Shown: positions 56,931-64,000 of the stretch, one piece after another
How the letters are laid out: each line of letters begins with the position of its first letter
Position numbering within the stretch: position 1 is the stretch's first letter
Assembly (NCBI RefSeq): GCF_029338295.1
Contig: NZ_CP119791.1
Span: 2,790,001 to 2,854,000 of the forward strand
DNA from: Haladaptatus sp. QDMS2
Lineage (GTDB): Archaea; Halobacteriota; Halobacteria; Halobacteriales; Halococcaceae
DNA length: 64,000 nt
Reading direction: 5' to 3'
Translations under genes and position numbers: made by a program
The notes under the pieces: model-generated
Told to the model about the DNA's origin: nothing
The model's database searches: none
What the model saw: only the letters and a program-made list of their open reading frames with translations

Positions 56931-58319
56931 ATGGGTATATCTGCGGCTACGGTGCCAGTCGTCGCATCTGCGATCGGACCTCTCGACGTCGGGGTGTTCG
57001 GGTTACAGATGTCAGATGGGACCTTCATCGGTCTCGGCGTCGTAGCAATCATCGGGCTCATCGCGCTGTCGGCATTCTTCTCCTCGTCGGAGATTGCAAT
57101 GTTCTCGCTCGCGGCCCACCGTGTGGACTCGCTGGTCGAAGACGGCGCATCAGGCGCAGCCGTCCTCAAAGACCTGAAAGACGACCCGCACCGGCTGTTA
57201 GTGACGATTCTGGTTGGGAACAACATCGCCAACATCGCCATGTCCTCGATCGCGACGGGGCTGCTGGCGCTGCTTGGTTTCTCGGGCGGCGAGTCGGTTC
57301 TCATCGCCACCTTCGGCATCACCGCGCTCGTGTTGCTGTTCGGCGAGAGCGCACCAAAATCCTACGCGGTGGAGAACACGGAGAGTTGGGCGCTCAGAAT
57401 CGCCCGTCCGCTCAAACTCTCGGAGTACATCTTGCTGCCGCTCGTCGTCACCTTCGACTACCTCACCAGATTGGTGAACAAGGTGACCGGTGGGCGCTCT
57501 TCGATCGAGACGTCCTACATTACCCGTCAGGAGATTCAGGACCTGCTCGAAACCGGCGAGCGAGAGGGGGTACTGGAGGAAGAAGAACACGAGATGCTCC
57601 AGCGCATCTTTCGGTTCAACAGCACCATCGTAAAGGAGGTCATGACGCCGCGCCTCGACATCACGGCGGTGCCGATGCACGCGGGCCTCGAAGAGGCAAT
57701 CGAGACGTGTGTCCAGAGCGGCCACGCCCGCATCCCGGTGTACGAGGGCGGCCTCGACAACATCGTCGGCGTGGTCCACATCCGCGACCTCGTCCGTGAC
57801 CTGAACTACGGCGAGGGCGGTGAGAACCTCACGCTCGAAGACCTGCTCGAACCTGTCTTGCACGTCCCCGAGTCGAAGAACGTAGACGACCTGCTCGCGG
57901 AGATGCGCAAAGAGCGCATGCACATGGTCATCGTCATCGATGAGTTCGGGACCACCGAGGGGCTCGCGACGACCGAGGACATGACCGAAGAAATCGTCGG
58001 CGAAATCTTAGAGAGCGAAGAGGAGGAGCCAATCGAGTTCGTCGACGATACCACCGCGCTCGTCCGCGGCGAGGTCAACATCGACGAGGTGAACGACGCC
58101 CTCGACATCGACCTTCCCGAAGGCGAGGAGTTCGAGACCATCGCCGGCTTCATCTTCAACCGCGTCGGCCGCCTCGTCGAGGAGGGCGAGGTCATCACCT
58201 ACGATGGCGTCCGGATTCAGGTCGAGAAGGTGGAGAACACGCGCATCATGAAAGCTCGCGTCTCCATCACACCCGAGGAAGAACGCGAGGAAACCGACCC
58301 AGAAGAAGTCTCCTCATAG
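56931..58319 (+). CDS. CNNM/CorC (hemolysin-type) membrane protein with CBS domains
   Basis: A 462-residue protein: signal-anchor and DUF21 membrane domain (about residues 28-180, with SAFFSSSEIAMFSLAAHRV and LLFGESAPKSYA), a CBS pair (about 225-355, VKEVMTPRLDITAVP, GVVHIRDLV, VIDEFGTTEGLATTED) and a CorC_HlyC C-terminal domain (about 375-450, FETIAGFIFNRVGR). The family includes Mg2+ and Co2+ exporters regulated by nucleotide binding at CBS; 'hemolysin' is a legacy name. It converges with the phosphate transporter and overlaps it by 6 bases. Confidence 0.92.
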   Translation: MGISAATVPVVASAIGPLDVGVFGLQMSDGTFIGLGVVAIIGLIALSAFFSSSEIAMFSLAAHRVDSLVEDGASGAAVLKDLKDDPHRLLVTILVGNNIANIAMSSIATGLLALLGFSGGESVLIATFGITALVLLFGESAPKSYAVENTESWALRIARPLKLSEYILLPLVVTFDYLTRLVNKVTGGRSSIETSYITRQEIQDLLETGEREGVLEEEEHEMLQRIFRFNSTIVKEVMTPRLDITAVPMHAGLEEAIETCVQSGHARIPVYEGGLDNIVGVVHIRDLVRDLNYGEGGENLTLEDLLEPVLHVPESKNVDDLLAEMRKERMHMVIVIDEFGTTEGLATTEDMTEEIVGEILESEEEEPIEFVDDTTALVRGEVNIDEVNDALDIDLPEGEEFETIAGFIFNRVGRLVEEGEVITYDGVRIQVEKVENTRIMKARVSITPEEEREETDPEEVSS

Positions 58320-59504
58320 GAGGCTCGCGGCCTGAAAGAGGCCAAAGCCCGCGGCCAGCGCGAGGACGAGCGACCCGACCCACGCGAGGACGGTGTACAC
58401 CATCTTTTTGCGACTGACGCCGGCGTTCTGTGCTGCGTAGCCGCTGCCGATGATGGCGCTCACGATGATTTCGTTGAACGAAACGGGGACGCCGAGGAAC
58501 ACGGCGACCTGCGCGATGGCGAACGAGGGGATGAGCGCCGCGATGGAACGGCGCGGCCCGAGCGAGGAGTAGTCCTGTGCGAGCGCCTTTATCATGCGCG
58601 GAGCGCCGGTCCAACTGCCAAGCAGGAGGCCGAGGCCGCCGCCGACGAGCGTCGCGGTGAGAGGGATGGTGTAGGGTTCGAGCAACGGGAGCATCGGGCC
58701 GATGGCGAGGCCGACCTGACTCCCGCCTGCGGAGAAGGCGACGAGTGCGCCGAGAGCGAGCAGGAAGTGGCGCTGGCCCCGCTCTTTGTTTCCGCGGATG
58801 TCCCGAGCGAGCAGGAGGCCGACGACGAGCGCGACGGCCAGCGACGCGAGGATGTGGACGAGTGGCACGCCGAACACCGGCGGACTCGGCGTTTGCTGGG
58901 CGAGCAGTCCAGCGAACGAATTGGCGAATCCGGGCGGCCCGAACACGGCGAACTCGACGTTCGCGAGGATGAGGCCGATGAGGCCGGCGAGAACCGGCAC
59001 CGCCACCTCCTCTCTCACGTTCGGATTGCGGAGCAGTCGCGCGGTGGCGTAGGCCGTCCCGCCGCCGACGAAGGGGACGAGCACCCAGAGCGTGACGATT
59101 TGTTCGTACTTGGCCCAGGCTGGATTGCCGCCTGCGGCGAGGCCGACGCCGACGACCGCACCGGTCACGGTGAACGCAGTGGCGATGGGGTAGCCGGCGA
59201 ACACGCCGATTGCGACCAGCGTGGCGGCGGTCAACAGGGCGACGGTCGCCGCGAGTGGCGAGAGCGAGACGCCCGTGATGAGTTCGCGACCAACGGCTTC
59301 GGAGACGTTCGCCCCCTGTAACACCGCCCCGGCGAGGCCGAGGAGGCCGACGATGAACCCGGCGCGCATGACGGAAATCGCATTGGCTCCGACGGCGGGC
59401 GCGAAGGGCGTCGACCCGGAAGACCCGGCACCAATCGCCCACGCCATGAAGAAACTCGCGCCGCCGGCGACAAGAACCGTCAAGAGTGTCCCTGCATCGA
59501 CCAT
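58314..59504 (-). CDS. PiT-family inorganic phosphate transporter
   Basis: A 396-residue membrane transporter that moves phosphate with a cation. The two PiT signatures are visible as MAWAIGAGSSGSTPFAPAVG (variant of the GxNDxxNxxG repeat) near residue 20 and FNEIIVSAIIGSGYAAQ near residue 332, in inverted-repeat halves. About 10-11 helices are expected. Asn/Asp of the first motif are changed to Gly-Ser, common in haloarchaeal members. Confidence 0.88.
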   Translation of the reverse strand: MVDAGTLLTVLVAGGASFFMAWAIGAGSSGSTPFAPAVGANAISVMRAGFIVGLLGLAGAVLQGANVSEAVGRELITGVSLSPLAATVALLTAATLVAIGVFAGYPIATAFTVTGAVVGVGLAAGGNPAWAKYEQIVTLWVLVPFVGGGTAYATARLLRNPNVREEVAVPVLAGLIGLILANVEFAVFGPPGFANSFAGLLAQQTPSPPVFGVPLVHILASLAVALVVGLLLARDIRGNKERGQRHFLLALGALVAFSAGGSQVGLAIGPMLPLLEPYTIPLTATLVGGGLGLLLGSWTGAPRMIKALAQDYSSLGPRRSIAALIPSFAIAQVAVFLGVPVSFNEIIVSAIIGSGYAAQNAGVSRKKMVYTVLAWVGSLVLALAAGFGLFQAASLL

Positions 59505-59554
59505 CTGGGCAGGCCTACAGGTGGTGTCCGTATTAGCCTACCGTTCGCGACAGG

Positions 59555-60025
59555 TCAGAGACGCTTTGCCATCCGCCGACAGTCGAGTTCGACGCCGCCG
59601 GTGGTCTCGTGGACGACGCCACCCTCGTCGCGGTACCCCTTCGCCTCGTAGAACGGGACTGCGTTGAGCGACGCAGAGAGGGTCACCGCGTCGAAGCCAG
59701 CCTCGCGGGCGAGGGTTTCGAGCCGGGCGAGCAGGGCGTTGCCGACGCCGCGTCTCAGGTAGTCCCCGTGGACGTACACGGCCTCTATCTCCCGTGATTC
59801 CGTGTTGAGATGGCCAAACCCTACGACGGTTTCGTCCACTTCGGCGACGAGATACTCCTGTCCGGCTTCGCCAATCGCGTAGCCCTCGGGGCCATGGTCT
59901 CTGGTCGCCCAGGCTTCGACCTGCGCCGACGAGTAGGAGTGCGGGCCGTCGCCAAAGATGGCGGCCTGGTGGACGTCGAGGATTCGTGCTGCGTCCTCTC
60001 GACGTGCCCGCCGAACGTGAACCAT
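59555..60025 (-). CDS. GNAT acetyltransferase
   Basis: A 156-residue acetyltransferase. GNAT motifs are VRRARREDAARILDVH at the start, EIEAVYVHGDYLRRGVGNALL (acetyl-CoA loop RRGVGNALL) and LSASLNAVPFYEAKGY, with the Tyr that commonly acts as general acid. A Ser/Tyr-rich N-terminal insertion (DGPHSYSSAQVEAWA) is typical for one GNAT subgroup. Substrate unknown. Confidence 0.85.
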   Translation of the reverse strand: MVHVRRARREDAARILDVHQAAIFGDGPHSYSSAQVEAWATRDHGPEGYAIGEAGQEYLVAEVDETVVGFGHLNTESREIEAVYVHGDYLRRGVGNALLARLETLAREAGFDAVTLSASLNAVPFYEAKGYRDEGGVVHETTGGVELDCRRMAKRL

Positions 60026-60077
60026 GGCTCACTATTCGTGCAACGGGTGGAAAAATAGGTGTGGTGCGACAGGTCGC

Positions 60078-60758
60078 TCAGTTCGTCGTCGAACGCGAGC
60101 GCCCCTCCGATTCGGGGGCTTCGACGCCCTCTGCGGCTTCGACCGTCTCGGTTTCCTTCTCGATGTCGATGTGCCACCGGTCGATGGTGTCCTCGTACTC
60201 GCCGAGCAGCGTGGAGACGTCCTGTTTCAACGCGTCGTCGTTGACGTTCACCTCGAAGACGAACGTCTCCTCTTTTTCGAAGCGGGCAACTTGCTGGAGG
60301 TTCGCGCTCACGAGTTCGTTGTCGAAATAATACGGCGCGAGTTGGGTCATGACCTTGCGGTAGACGGCGTCCTCGACCTTGCGGATGGCCTTCCGCCCGG
60401 CGGAATCGGCGGCGCGCGCGACGTAGTCGATAGATTCGTTCCACCGGCCCATCGCCTCGTCCGGGTCGTCCAGTTTCTCGTAGGACTCGGCGAGTTTCTC
60501 ACCCGCCGTCCGGATGTCGTCGTTCGGATTTTTGCCCGCTTTCTCGCCCCGGCCCTCGCCGATGGAGGCCTGTTTTGCGGTCTTCTGGCTCACGTCTTCG
60601 TCGAGTCGTTCGTGGCTTTTGGGTCGCCACTCGTCCCAGGCGTCGAATGCGTCACCCTCCACCCCGAGGTCGCGAAGCGCGCGCGTGATGCGCTCGCCGT
60701 GTTCGACGATGTCCCCCCACGACCCCCGACGTTTGAATCCGGAGATACTCTCTTCCAT
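60078..60758 (-). CDS. Conserved haloarchaeal protein (226 residues)
   Basis: A charged soluble protein starting MEESISGFKRRGSWGDIVEH. It has a helical first half with long acidic and basic stretches, a central Ala-rich helix (DYVARAADSAGRKAIRK) and an alpha-beta part (TFVFEVNVNDDALKQDVSTLL), ending in an acidic tail. I believe this is the haloarchaeal DUF5828 family; no function is known. Codon use is normal. It stands 52 bases before the GNAT gene in the same direction. Confidence 0.75.
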   Translation of the reverse strand: MEESISGFKRRGSWGDIVEHGERITRALRDLGVEGDAFDAWDEWRPKSHERLDEDVSQKTAKQASIGEGRGEKAGKNPNDDIRTAGEKLAESYEKLDDPDEAMGRWNESIDYVARAADSAGRKAIRKVEDAVYRKVMTQLAPYYFDNELVSANLQQVARFEKEETFVFEVNVNDDALKQDVSTLLGEYEDTIDRWHIDIEKETETVEAAEGVEAPESEGRSRSTTN

Positions 60759-60819
60759 CGCTTAGAACAGGCCTTAGGCTGGTCAGTATATTAACGTCAC
60801 CCCTGATTCAGCAACCCAC

Positions 60820-61038
60820 TTATTTTCCGTAGGTCAGGCGCGTCGCGAGGTCGTCGAGTCGAGCCTTGAATCCAGCGAGCCACGCACTTGGCGAGAGCGC
60901 GCGCAACTCCGCGTCGTCGACTTCGATTCGCGCGCCGGCGAAGGGGTCTGTCCGTGCCGCGTCGTCTCCGTCCGCGGCCGTCGAGACGACCGAACTCATC
61001 GCGCATCGGCCACACGCTTCGCTCCTGTCACTGTCCAT
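60820..61038 (-). CDS. Small hypothetical protein with CxxC-type Cys
   Basis: A 72-residue acidic protein beginning MDSDRSEACGRCAMSS with two Cys three apart, then a disordered acidic stretch and a C-terminal helix (SPSAWLAGFKARLDDLATRL). Start and length are unsure. The CGRC pair and the helical tail suggest a real protein, possibly metal-binding. I recognise no family. Confidence 0.5.
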   Translation of the reverse strand: MDSDRSEACGRCAMSSVVSTAADGDDAARTDPFAGARIEVDDAELRALSPSAWLAGFKARLDDLATRLTYGK

Positions 61039-61172
61039 GGCGTAGGTGGAAGCATTCGGGAACTGCCGTGTTAAGTGTTGTCTCCCGACGACCCGACGGA
61101 TTTTTCACCGGTTCATCCTGTCTCCTTTCGTATGGAGCGATTGGGCAACGCACGACACACGGGTAGGGCCAC

Positions 61173-61757
61173 ATGAGCGAGGCCGAACCTCCCGACATCC
61201 CGACGTGGGACGACGACTACTACGACGACGTCGCGAAGCGGCTCATGTACAACTACGACCTGGAGCGCGACTATCGGGCGGGCGGCGAGTCGTTCGACCT
61301 CTACGGCAAACTCGACATCGACGTCCACAAGCAGTTTCTCACCTCGGCGCTCTCCTACGGCCACCAGGAATCGACCGAACACCTGTTCGCCCGCCGCGAG
61401 TCGTCAGTGTCGGTGGCCAGCCTCGAACGCCTCGTCGAACTGGGTCACGACCTCGCAGACGAGTGGATCGAACCCGACGAACGCCACTTCGGAACGGACT
61501 TCGTCTTCGTCGTGGTCGCCCCCGAGATTCCGGACGAGGTTCGAAGCTACGTTTCCTCGTTCAGCGACCGCACGCTCATCAAGTACGGCTACCACGGCCA
61601 GTACCAGTTGCACCTCGTCGTCGTCGCCCCCGAGGCGGAGGACATCGTCCAGAGCAAGGAGGCGGACGTGTCGCTCGCGTTCGCACTGTGGGAGTCACTC
61701 GAATCGCGCAAAAAGCGTGGAGTCGTGGGCCGACTCCGGTCGTTGTTCGGTCGCTAG
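61173..61757 (+). CDS. Conserved-looking haloarchaeal protein of unknown function
   Basis: A 194-residue soluble acidic protein. The first 80 residues are helical and Tyr/Asp-rich (PTWDDDYYDDVAKRLMYNYD); the second part has strands GTDFVFVVVAPEIPDEV and YQLHLVVVAPEAEDI in a repeated alpha-beta layout, with a basic C-terminal tail (ESRKKRGVVGRLRSLFGR) that might bind membrane or nucleic acid. No family recognised with certainty. It overlaps the cstA gene tail-to-tail by 4 bases. Confidence 0.7.
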   Translation: MSEAEPPDIPTWDDDYYDDVAKRLMYNYDLERDYRAGGESFDLYGKLDIDVHKQFLTSALSYGHQESTEHLFARRESSVSVASLERLVELGHDLADEWIEPDERHFGTDFVFVVVAPEIPDEVRSYVSSFSDRTLIKYGYHGQYQLHLVVVAPEAEDIVQSKEADVSLAFALWESLESRKKRGVVGRLRSLFGR

Positions 61758-63607
61758 TCGTCGGTCACTTCGCCACCGTCCGCTGCGACGCGGCCGGTGG
61801 CAGAACTACGGACGTTCTTGATGTTCTTGTAGCCCATGAGCGCAATCGATATCGCCAGATAGGCGAGCACGAGCGAGATGAGCGACTGCATCCCGAAGGA
61901 TACCATCTGGAACGTTCCGTCGGCAGAGAGCATCGAGGTTGGGGCCCGATACAGGCCAATCCACAGCAGCGCCGTGAGCGTCACGCCGAGCATGATGACC
62001 ATCGGCGCGCCGGTACTGAACAGCTGTTTCTTGTCGTCCCAGTTAGCCAGCCACAGGGTCGCTGCGAGCAGCGCGAGCGCGGCGAGCGTCTGGTTCGCGC
62101 CACCGAACAGCGGCCAGAGGCTCGACCACGTCCCACTCGAGACGAGCACGTAGCCACCGACACACTGGATACCGGCGTTGACGTAGCGGTTCGTCGCCGT
62201 CTTCTCGACCGAGGTTTCGGGGACGCCGACGATTTCGTCGAACATGTAGCGTCCGAGACGGACCGCAGTGTCCGTACTCGTGAGCAGGAAGCTCACGAAC
62301 ACGAGGCCGATGAAGGCCATGCCGATGGCGACGGGGATGCCGAAGCCAGCGGCGAGCATGACCGCACCGCCGGTCGGGAAGTTGGCGAGTGCCCCGACCA
62401 GTCCCGAGTCACCGAGGAACGCCGTCGAAGCGACCAGCGAGAGGGCGGCGACGGCCGTCGTCGCGAGCAGTCCCTCGCCGAGCATCGCGCCGTAGCCGAT
62501 GGCGCGGGCGTCTTTTTCGTTGTTGAGCTGTTTCGCGGTCGTGCCCGAGGAGACCAGCGCGTGGAAGCCCGAAATCGTCCCACACGCGATGGTCACGAAC
62601 AGGAATGGGAAGATTGGCCCGAGGACGGGACTCACGAAGCCTTTGAACGCAGACATGCGCGTTTCGAGCGTCGTGAACGTCAGTTCCGAGCCGCCCGAGC
62701 TGATGGTGACGGGGTCAAAGCCGAGGACGGTGGCGACGATGACGCCGAGCAGCATCCCGCCGACGCCGGTGTAGAGCAGGCTCGACGTGAGGAAGTCACG
62801 GGGCTGGAGCAGCACCCAGACCGGCAGGACGCTCGCCACGAATCCATAGATGACGACCACAGGGACCCAGGCGGCGACGTTCGCGCCGAGGTCGGATTGG
62901 GCGAGCGGGAGCCAACTCCAGGCTTCTGGACTGCCGAGCAGGACGATTGCACCAGCGTCAGCACCGCCGACGAGCATGATTGGATACTGGATGCCGACCC
63001 AGACACCGCCGAACACCATCGCGATGAAGGCGATTGCGCCGGGCAGGAACGGCAAATTGAGCTGGTACAAGTAAATCCCGAACACGATGGCGAGGCCGAT
63101 GTAAATCAGACTCGCGGTGGCCGAGGAGGGGAACGCGTTGAACACCACGGCCACCACGAGTGCGAACACCGCGATGACGAGGATGATGGTGAGAAACGCG
63201 AACCACAGCAGCATGTTCTTCCCCCGCTCGCCGACGTACTCGCCGATGATGTACCCGATTGACTTTCCGTCGTGGCGGAGACTGGCCGACAGCGACATGA
63301 AGTCGTGGACCGCGCCGAACAGCGGATTCCCGATGGCAATCCAGAGAATCGCTGGGAGCCATCCGAACGCTGCGCCGGCGGTGATTGGCCCGACAATCGG
63401 TGCGCCGCCCGCGATACTCGAATAGTGATGCCCGAGGAGGACGGGCTTTTTGGAGGGAACGTACTCCTGGCCGTCCTCGTATTGGTGCGCTGGCGTGTCG
63501 GTCGACTCATCCAGTTCGACGAACTGGGCGAGGTAGCGCGAATACGCGAGATACCCCACCGTGAACGTAATGAGTGACAAAACCACCAGCACGGCAACTT
63601 GTACCAT
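61754..63607 (-). CDS. cstA: Carbon starvation protein A (CstA) transporter
   Basis: A 617-residue membrane protein with about 16 helices. CstA motifs visible are YVPSKKPVLLGHHYSSIAGGAPIVGP split over two elements, GNPLFGAVHDFMSLSASLRHDGKSIG and TIACGTISGFHALVSSGTTAKQ, diagnostic of the family. In bacteria CstA and its relative BtsT take up peptides or pyruvate; the substrate here is unknown. The ATG giving MVQVAVLVVL is chosen because the longer in-frame start runs through the promoter region. Confidence 0.9.
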   Translation of the reverse strand: MVQVAVLVVLSLITFTVGYLAYSRYLAQFVELDESTDTPAHQYEDGQEYVPSKKPVLLGHHYSSIAGGAPIVGPITAGAAFGWLPAILWIAIGNPLFGAVHDFMSLSASLRHDGKSIGYIIGEYVGERGKNMLLWFAFLTIILVIAVFALVVAVVFNAFPSSATASLIYIGLAIVFGIYLYQLNLPFLPGAIAFIAMVFGGVWVGIQYPIMLVGGADAGAIVLLGSPEAWSWLPLAQSDLGANVAAWVPVVVIYGFVASVLPVWVLLQPRDFLTSSLLYTGVGGMLLGVIVATVLGFDPVTISSGGSELTFTTLETRMSAFKGFVSPVLGPIFPFLFVTIACGTISGFHALVSSGTTAKQLNNEKDARAIGYGAMLGEGLLATTAVAALSLVASTAFLGDSGLVGALANFPTGGAVMLAAGFGIPVAIGMAFIGLVFVSFLLTSTDTAVRLGRYMFDEIVGVPETSVEKTATNRYVNAGIQCVGGYVLVSSGTWSSLWPLFGGANQTLAALALLAATLWLANWDDKKQLFSTGAPMVIMLGVTLTALLWIGLYRAPTSMLSADGTFQMVSFGMQSLISLVLAYLAISIALMGYKNIKNVRSSATGRVAADGGEVTDD

Positions 63608-63626
63608 GTTTGTAAGCCTCACAACT

Positions 63627-63645
63627 GTGTGTGGGAAACACACAC
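63627..63645. promoter_or_regulatory. Inverted repeat at the cstA promoter
   Basis: GTGTGTG (63627-63633) and CACACAC (63639-63645) flank 5 bases, directly next to the TATA-like TTTAAG (63645-63650 on the minus strand). It lies between TATA box and the expected transcript start, a good place for a repressor. Confidence 0.55.
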
Positions 63646-63789
63646 TTAAACATTAGGAAAGTTGACGGACTAATGATGGAAAAATAAGGTATGTCTGACG
63701 GCTGAGACGGCTGATTATTCCACCCTCACTGCAGATGTTAATCTATCTGAAATATGTCTGCGGGAGATATTCTTGCCGGAACCACAAAC

Positions 63790-64000
63790 TCACCGCGCCG
63801 CTGGTTCGTCCGTCACGGCGATGTCGAGGTCGACCGCGACGGCCGCGAGCAGGTCGCCCTTGATTTCAGAAATTCGGGTTTCGAGTTCGGCGACGACCGG
63901 CTGGTCGTAGGCGTCTTTCGCCTCCTGCAGACGGGTGCGCTCGGTTTCGACGCGGTCTCTGAGGAATCGTGCGCCCCGCCCCGATTCGTCCGGGTCTGGC
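63790..64000 (-). CDS. C-terminal part of a coiled-coil haloarchaeal protein
   Basis: Seventy codons of a gene that continues past the right edge. The visible part is a charged helix (FLRDRVETERTRLQEAKDAY followed by ELETRISEIKGDLL) with coiled-coil spacing, ending in DEPAAR. It resembles the tail of a conserved haloarchaeal family but too little is present to name it. It is upstream of cstA in the same direction, with a 182-base gap. Confidence 0.6.
   Translation of the reverse strand, partial: PDPDESGRGARFLRDRVETERTRLQEAKDAYDQPVVAELETRISEIKGDLLAAVAVDLDIAVTDEPAAR

Noticed and set aside
61046-63262. Long open frame (738 codons) on the plus strand over cstA
   Set aside because: It is antisense to a clear CstA gene and rich in Arg, Glu, Asp and Gly, the usual signature of a reverse-strand frame in GC-rich halophile DNA.
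1-64000. tRNA, rRNA or insertion sequences
   Set aside because: No cloverleaf-like segment, rRNA stretch, transposase motif or terminal inverted repeat was recognised in any intergenic gap by reading.

Overview
The window is high-GC chromosomal DNA from a halophilic archaeon (class Halobacteria; I cannot fix the genus). Signs of this are strongly acidic proteins, a family-D DNA polymerase large subunit (DP2), Tat-type lipoprotein signals, an F420-dependent reductase family gene, TATA boxes about 26-28 bases ahead of start codons (leaderless transcripts), and many ATGA start/stop overlaps. I saw no rRNA, tRNA, CRISPR array or insertion sequence.

Layout. 1-2.9 kb: 5' part of glyS, a four-CBS protein and two conserved haloarchaeal proteins. 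2.9-9.9 kb: a complete peptide/solute ABC transporter operon read leftward (binding protein, two permeases, two ATPases, small membrane protein). 10.2-15.6 kb: small proteins, then DP2 interrupted at its catalytic motif by a 492-residue intein with homing-endonuclease motifs. 15.6-22.3 kb: a structured intergenic element, a rubredoxin-like protein, PanE, a NifU-type protein, a frameshifted RecA/RAD55-like gene, cytochrome oxidase subunit I with a small membrane partner, a histidine phosphatase and a receiver-like protein. 22.3-29.7 kb: a DUF389 membrane protein, a RecJ-like DHH phosphoesterase, and tetrapyrrole genes hemC-cobA-hemD and hemL (hemB lies at 43.8 kb). 29.8-31.2 kb: a Tat-secreted protein and a regulator/membrane protein pair.

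31.5-41.8 kb is a surface-glycan cluster: DoxX protein, two paralogous GT4 glycosyltransferases near its two ends, flippase, sulfatase-like hydrolase, a methyltransferase-like/alpha-barrel fusion, and WecC plus WecB, which together would make UDP-ManNAcA. 41.9-43.5 kb is an ammonium transporter fused in one frame to a complete P-II (GlnK) domain.

45-64 kb: acetyltransferase, PQQ-propeller lipoprotein, F420-linked reductase, tandem M29 aminopeptidases, a membrane HdrD-like Fe-S protein, the biotin ECF transporter bioY-bioM-bioN behind a BirA-like operator, an HTH protein (Cmi4-like) followed by the second copy of the structured element, a solo Cas4-like nuclease, a Sua5/YrdC protein, a cysteine-free peroxiredoxin-fold protein with a CPYC glutaredoxin, a CNNM/CorC-type protein, a PiT phosphate transporter, several small haloarchaeal proteins and CstA.

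The least explained signals are the two copies of a nested hairpin element placed directly on the stop codons of DP2 and the Cmi4-like gene, with compensatory stem changes; the DP2 intein ending in Gly-Gln; the Amt-GlnK fusion; the biotin operator with an 11-codon leader frame; the methyltransferase/alpha-barrel fusion; and the cysteine-less peroxiredoxin.
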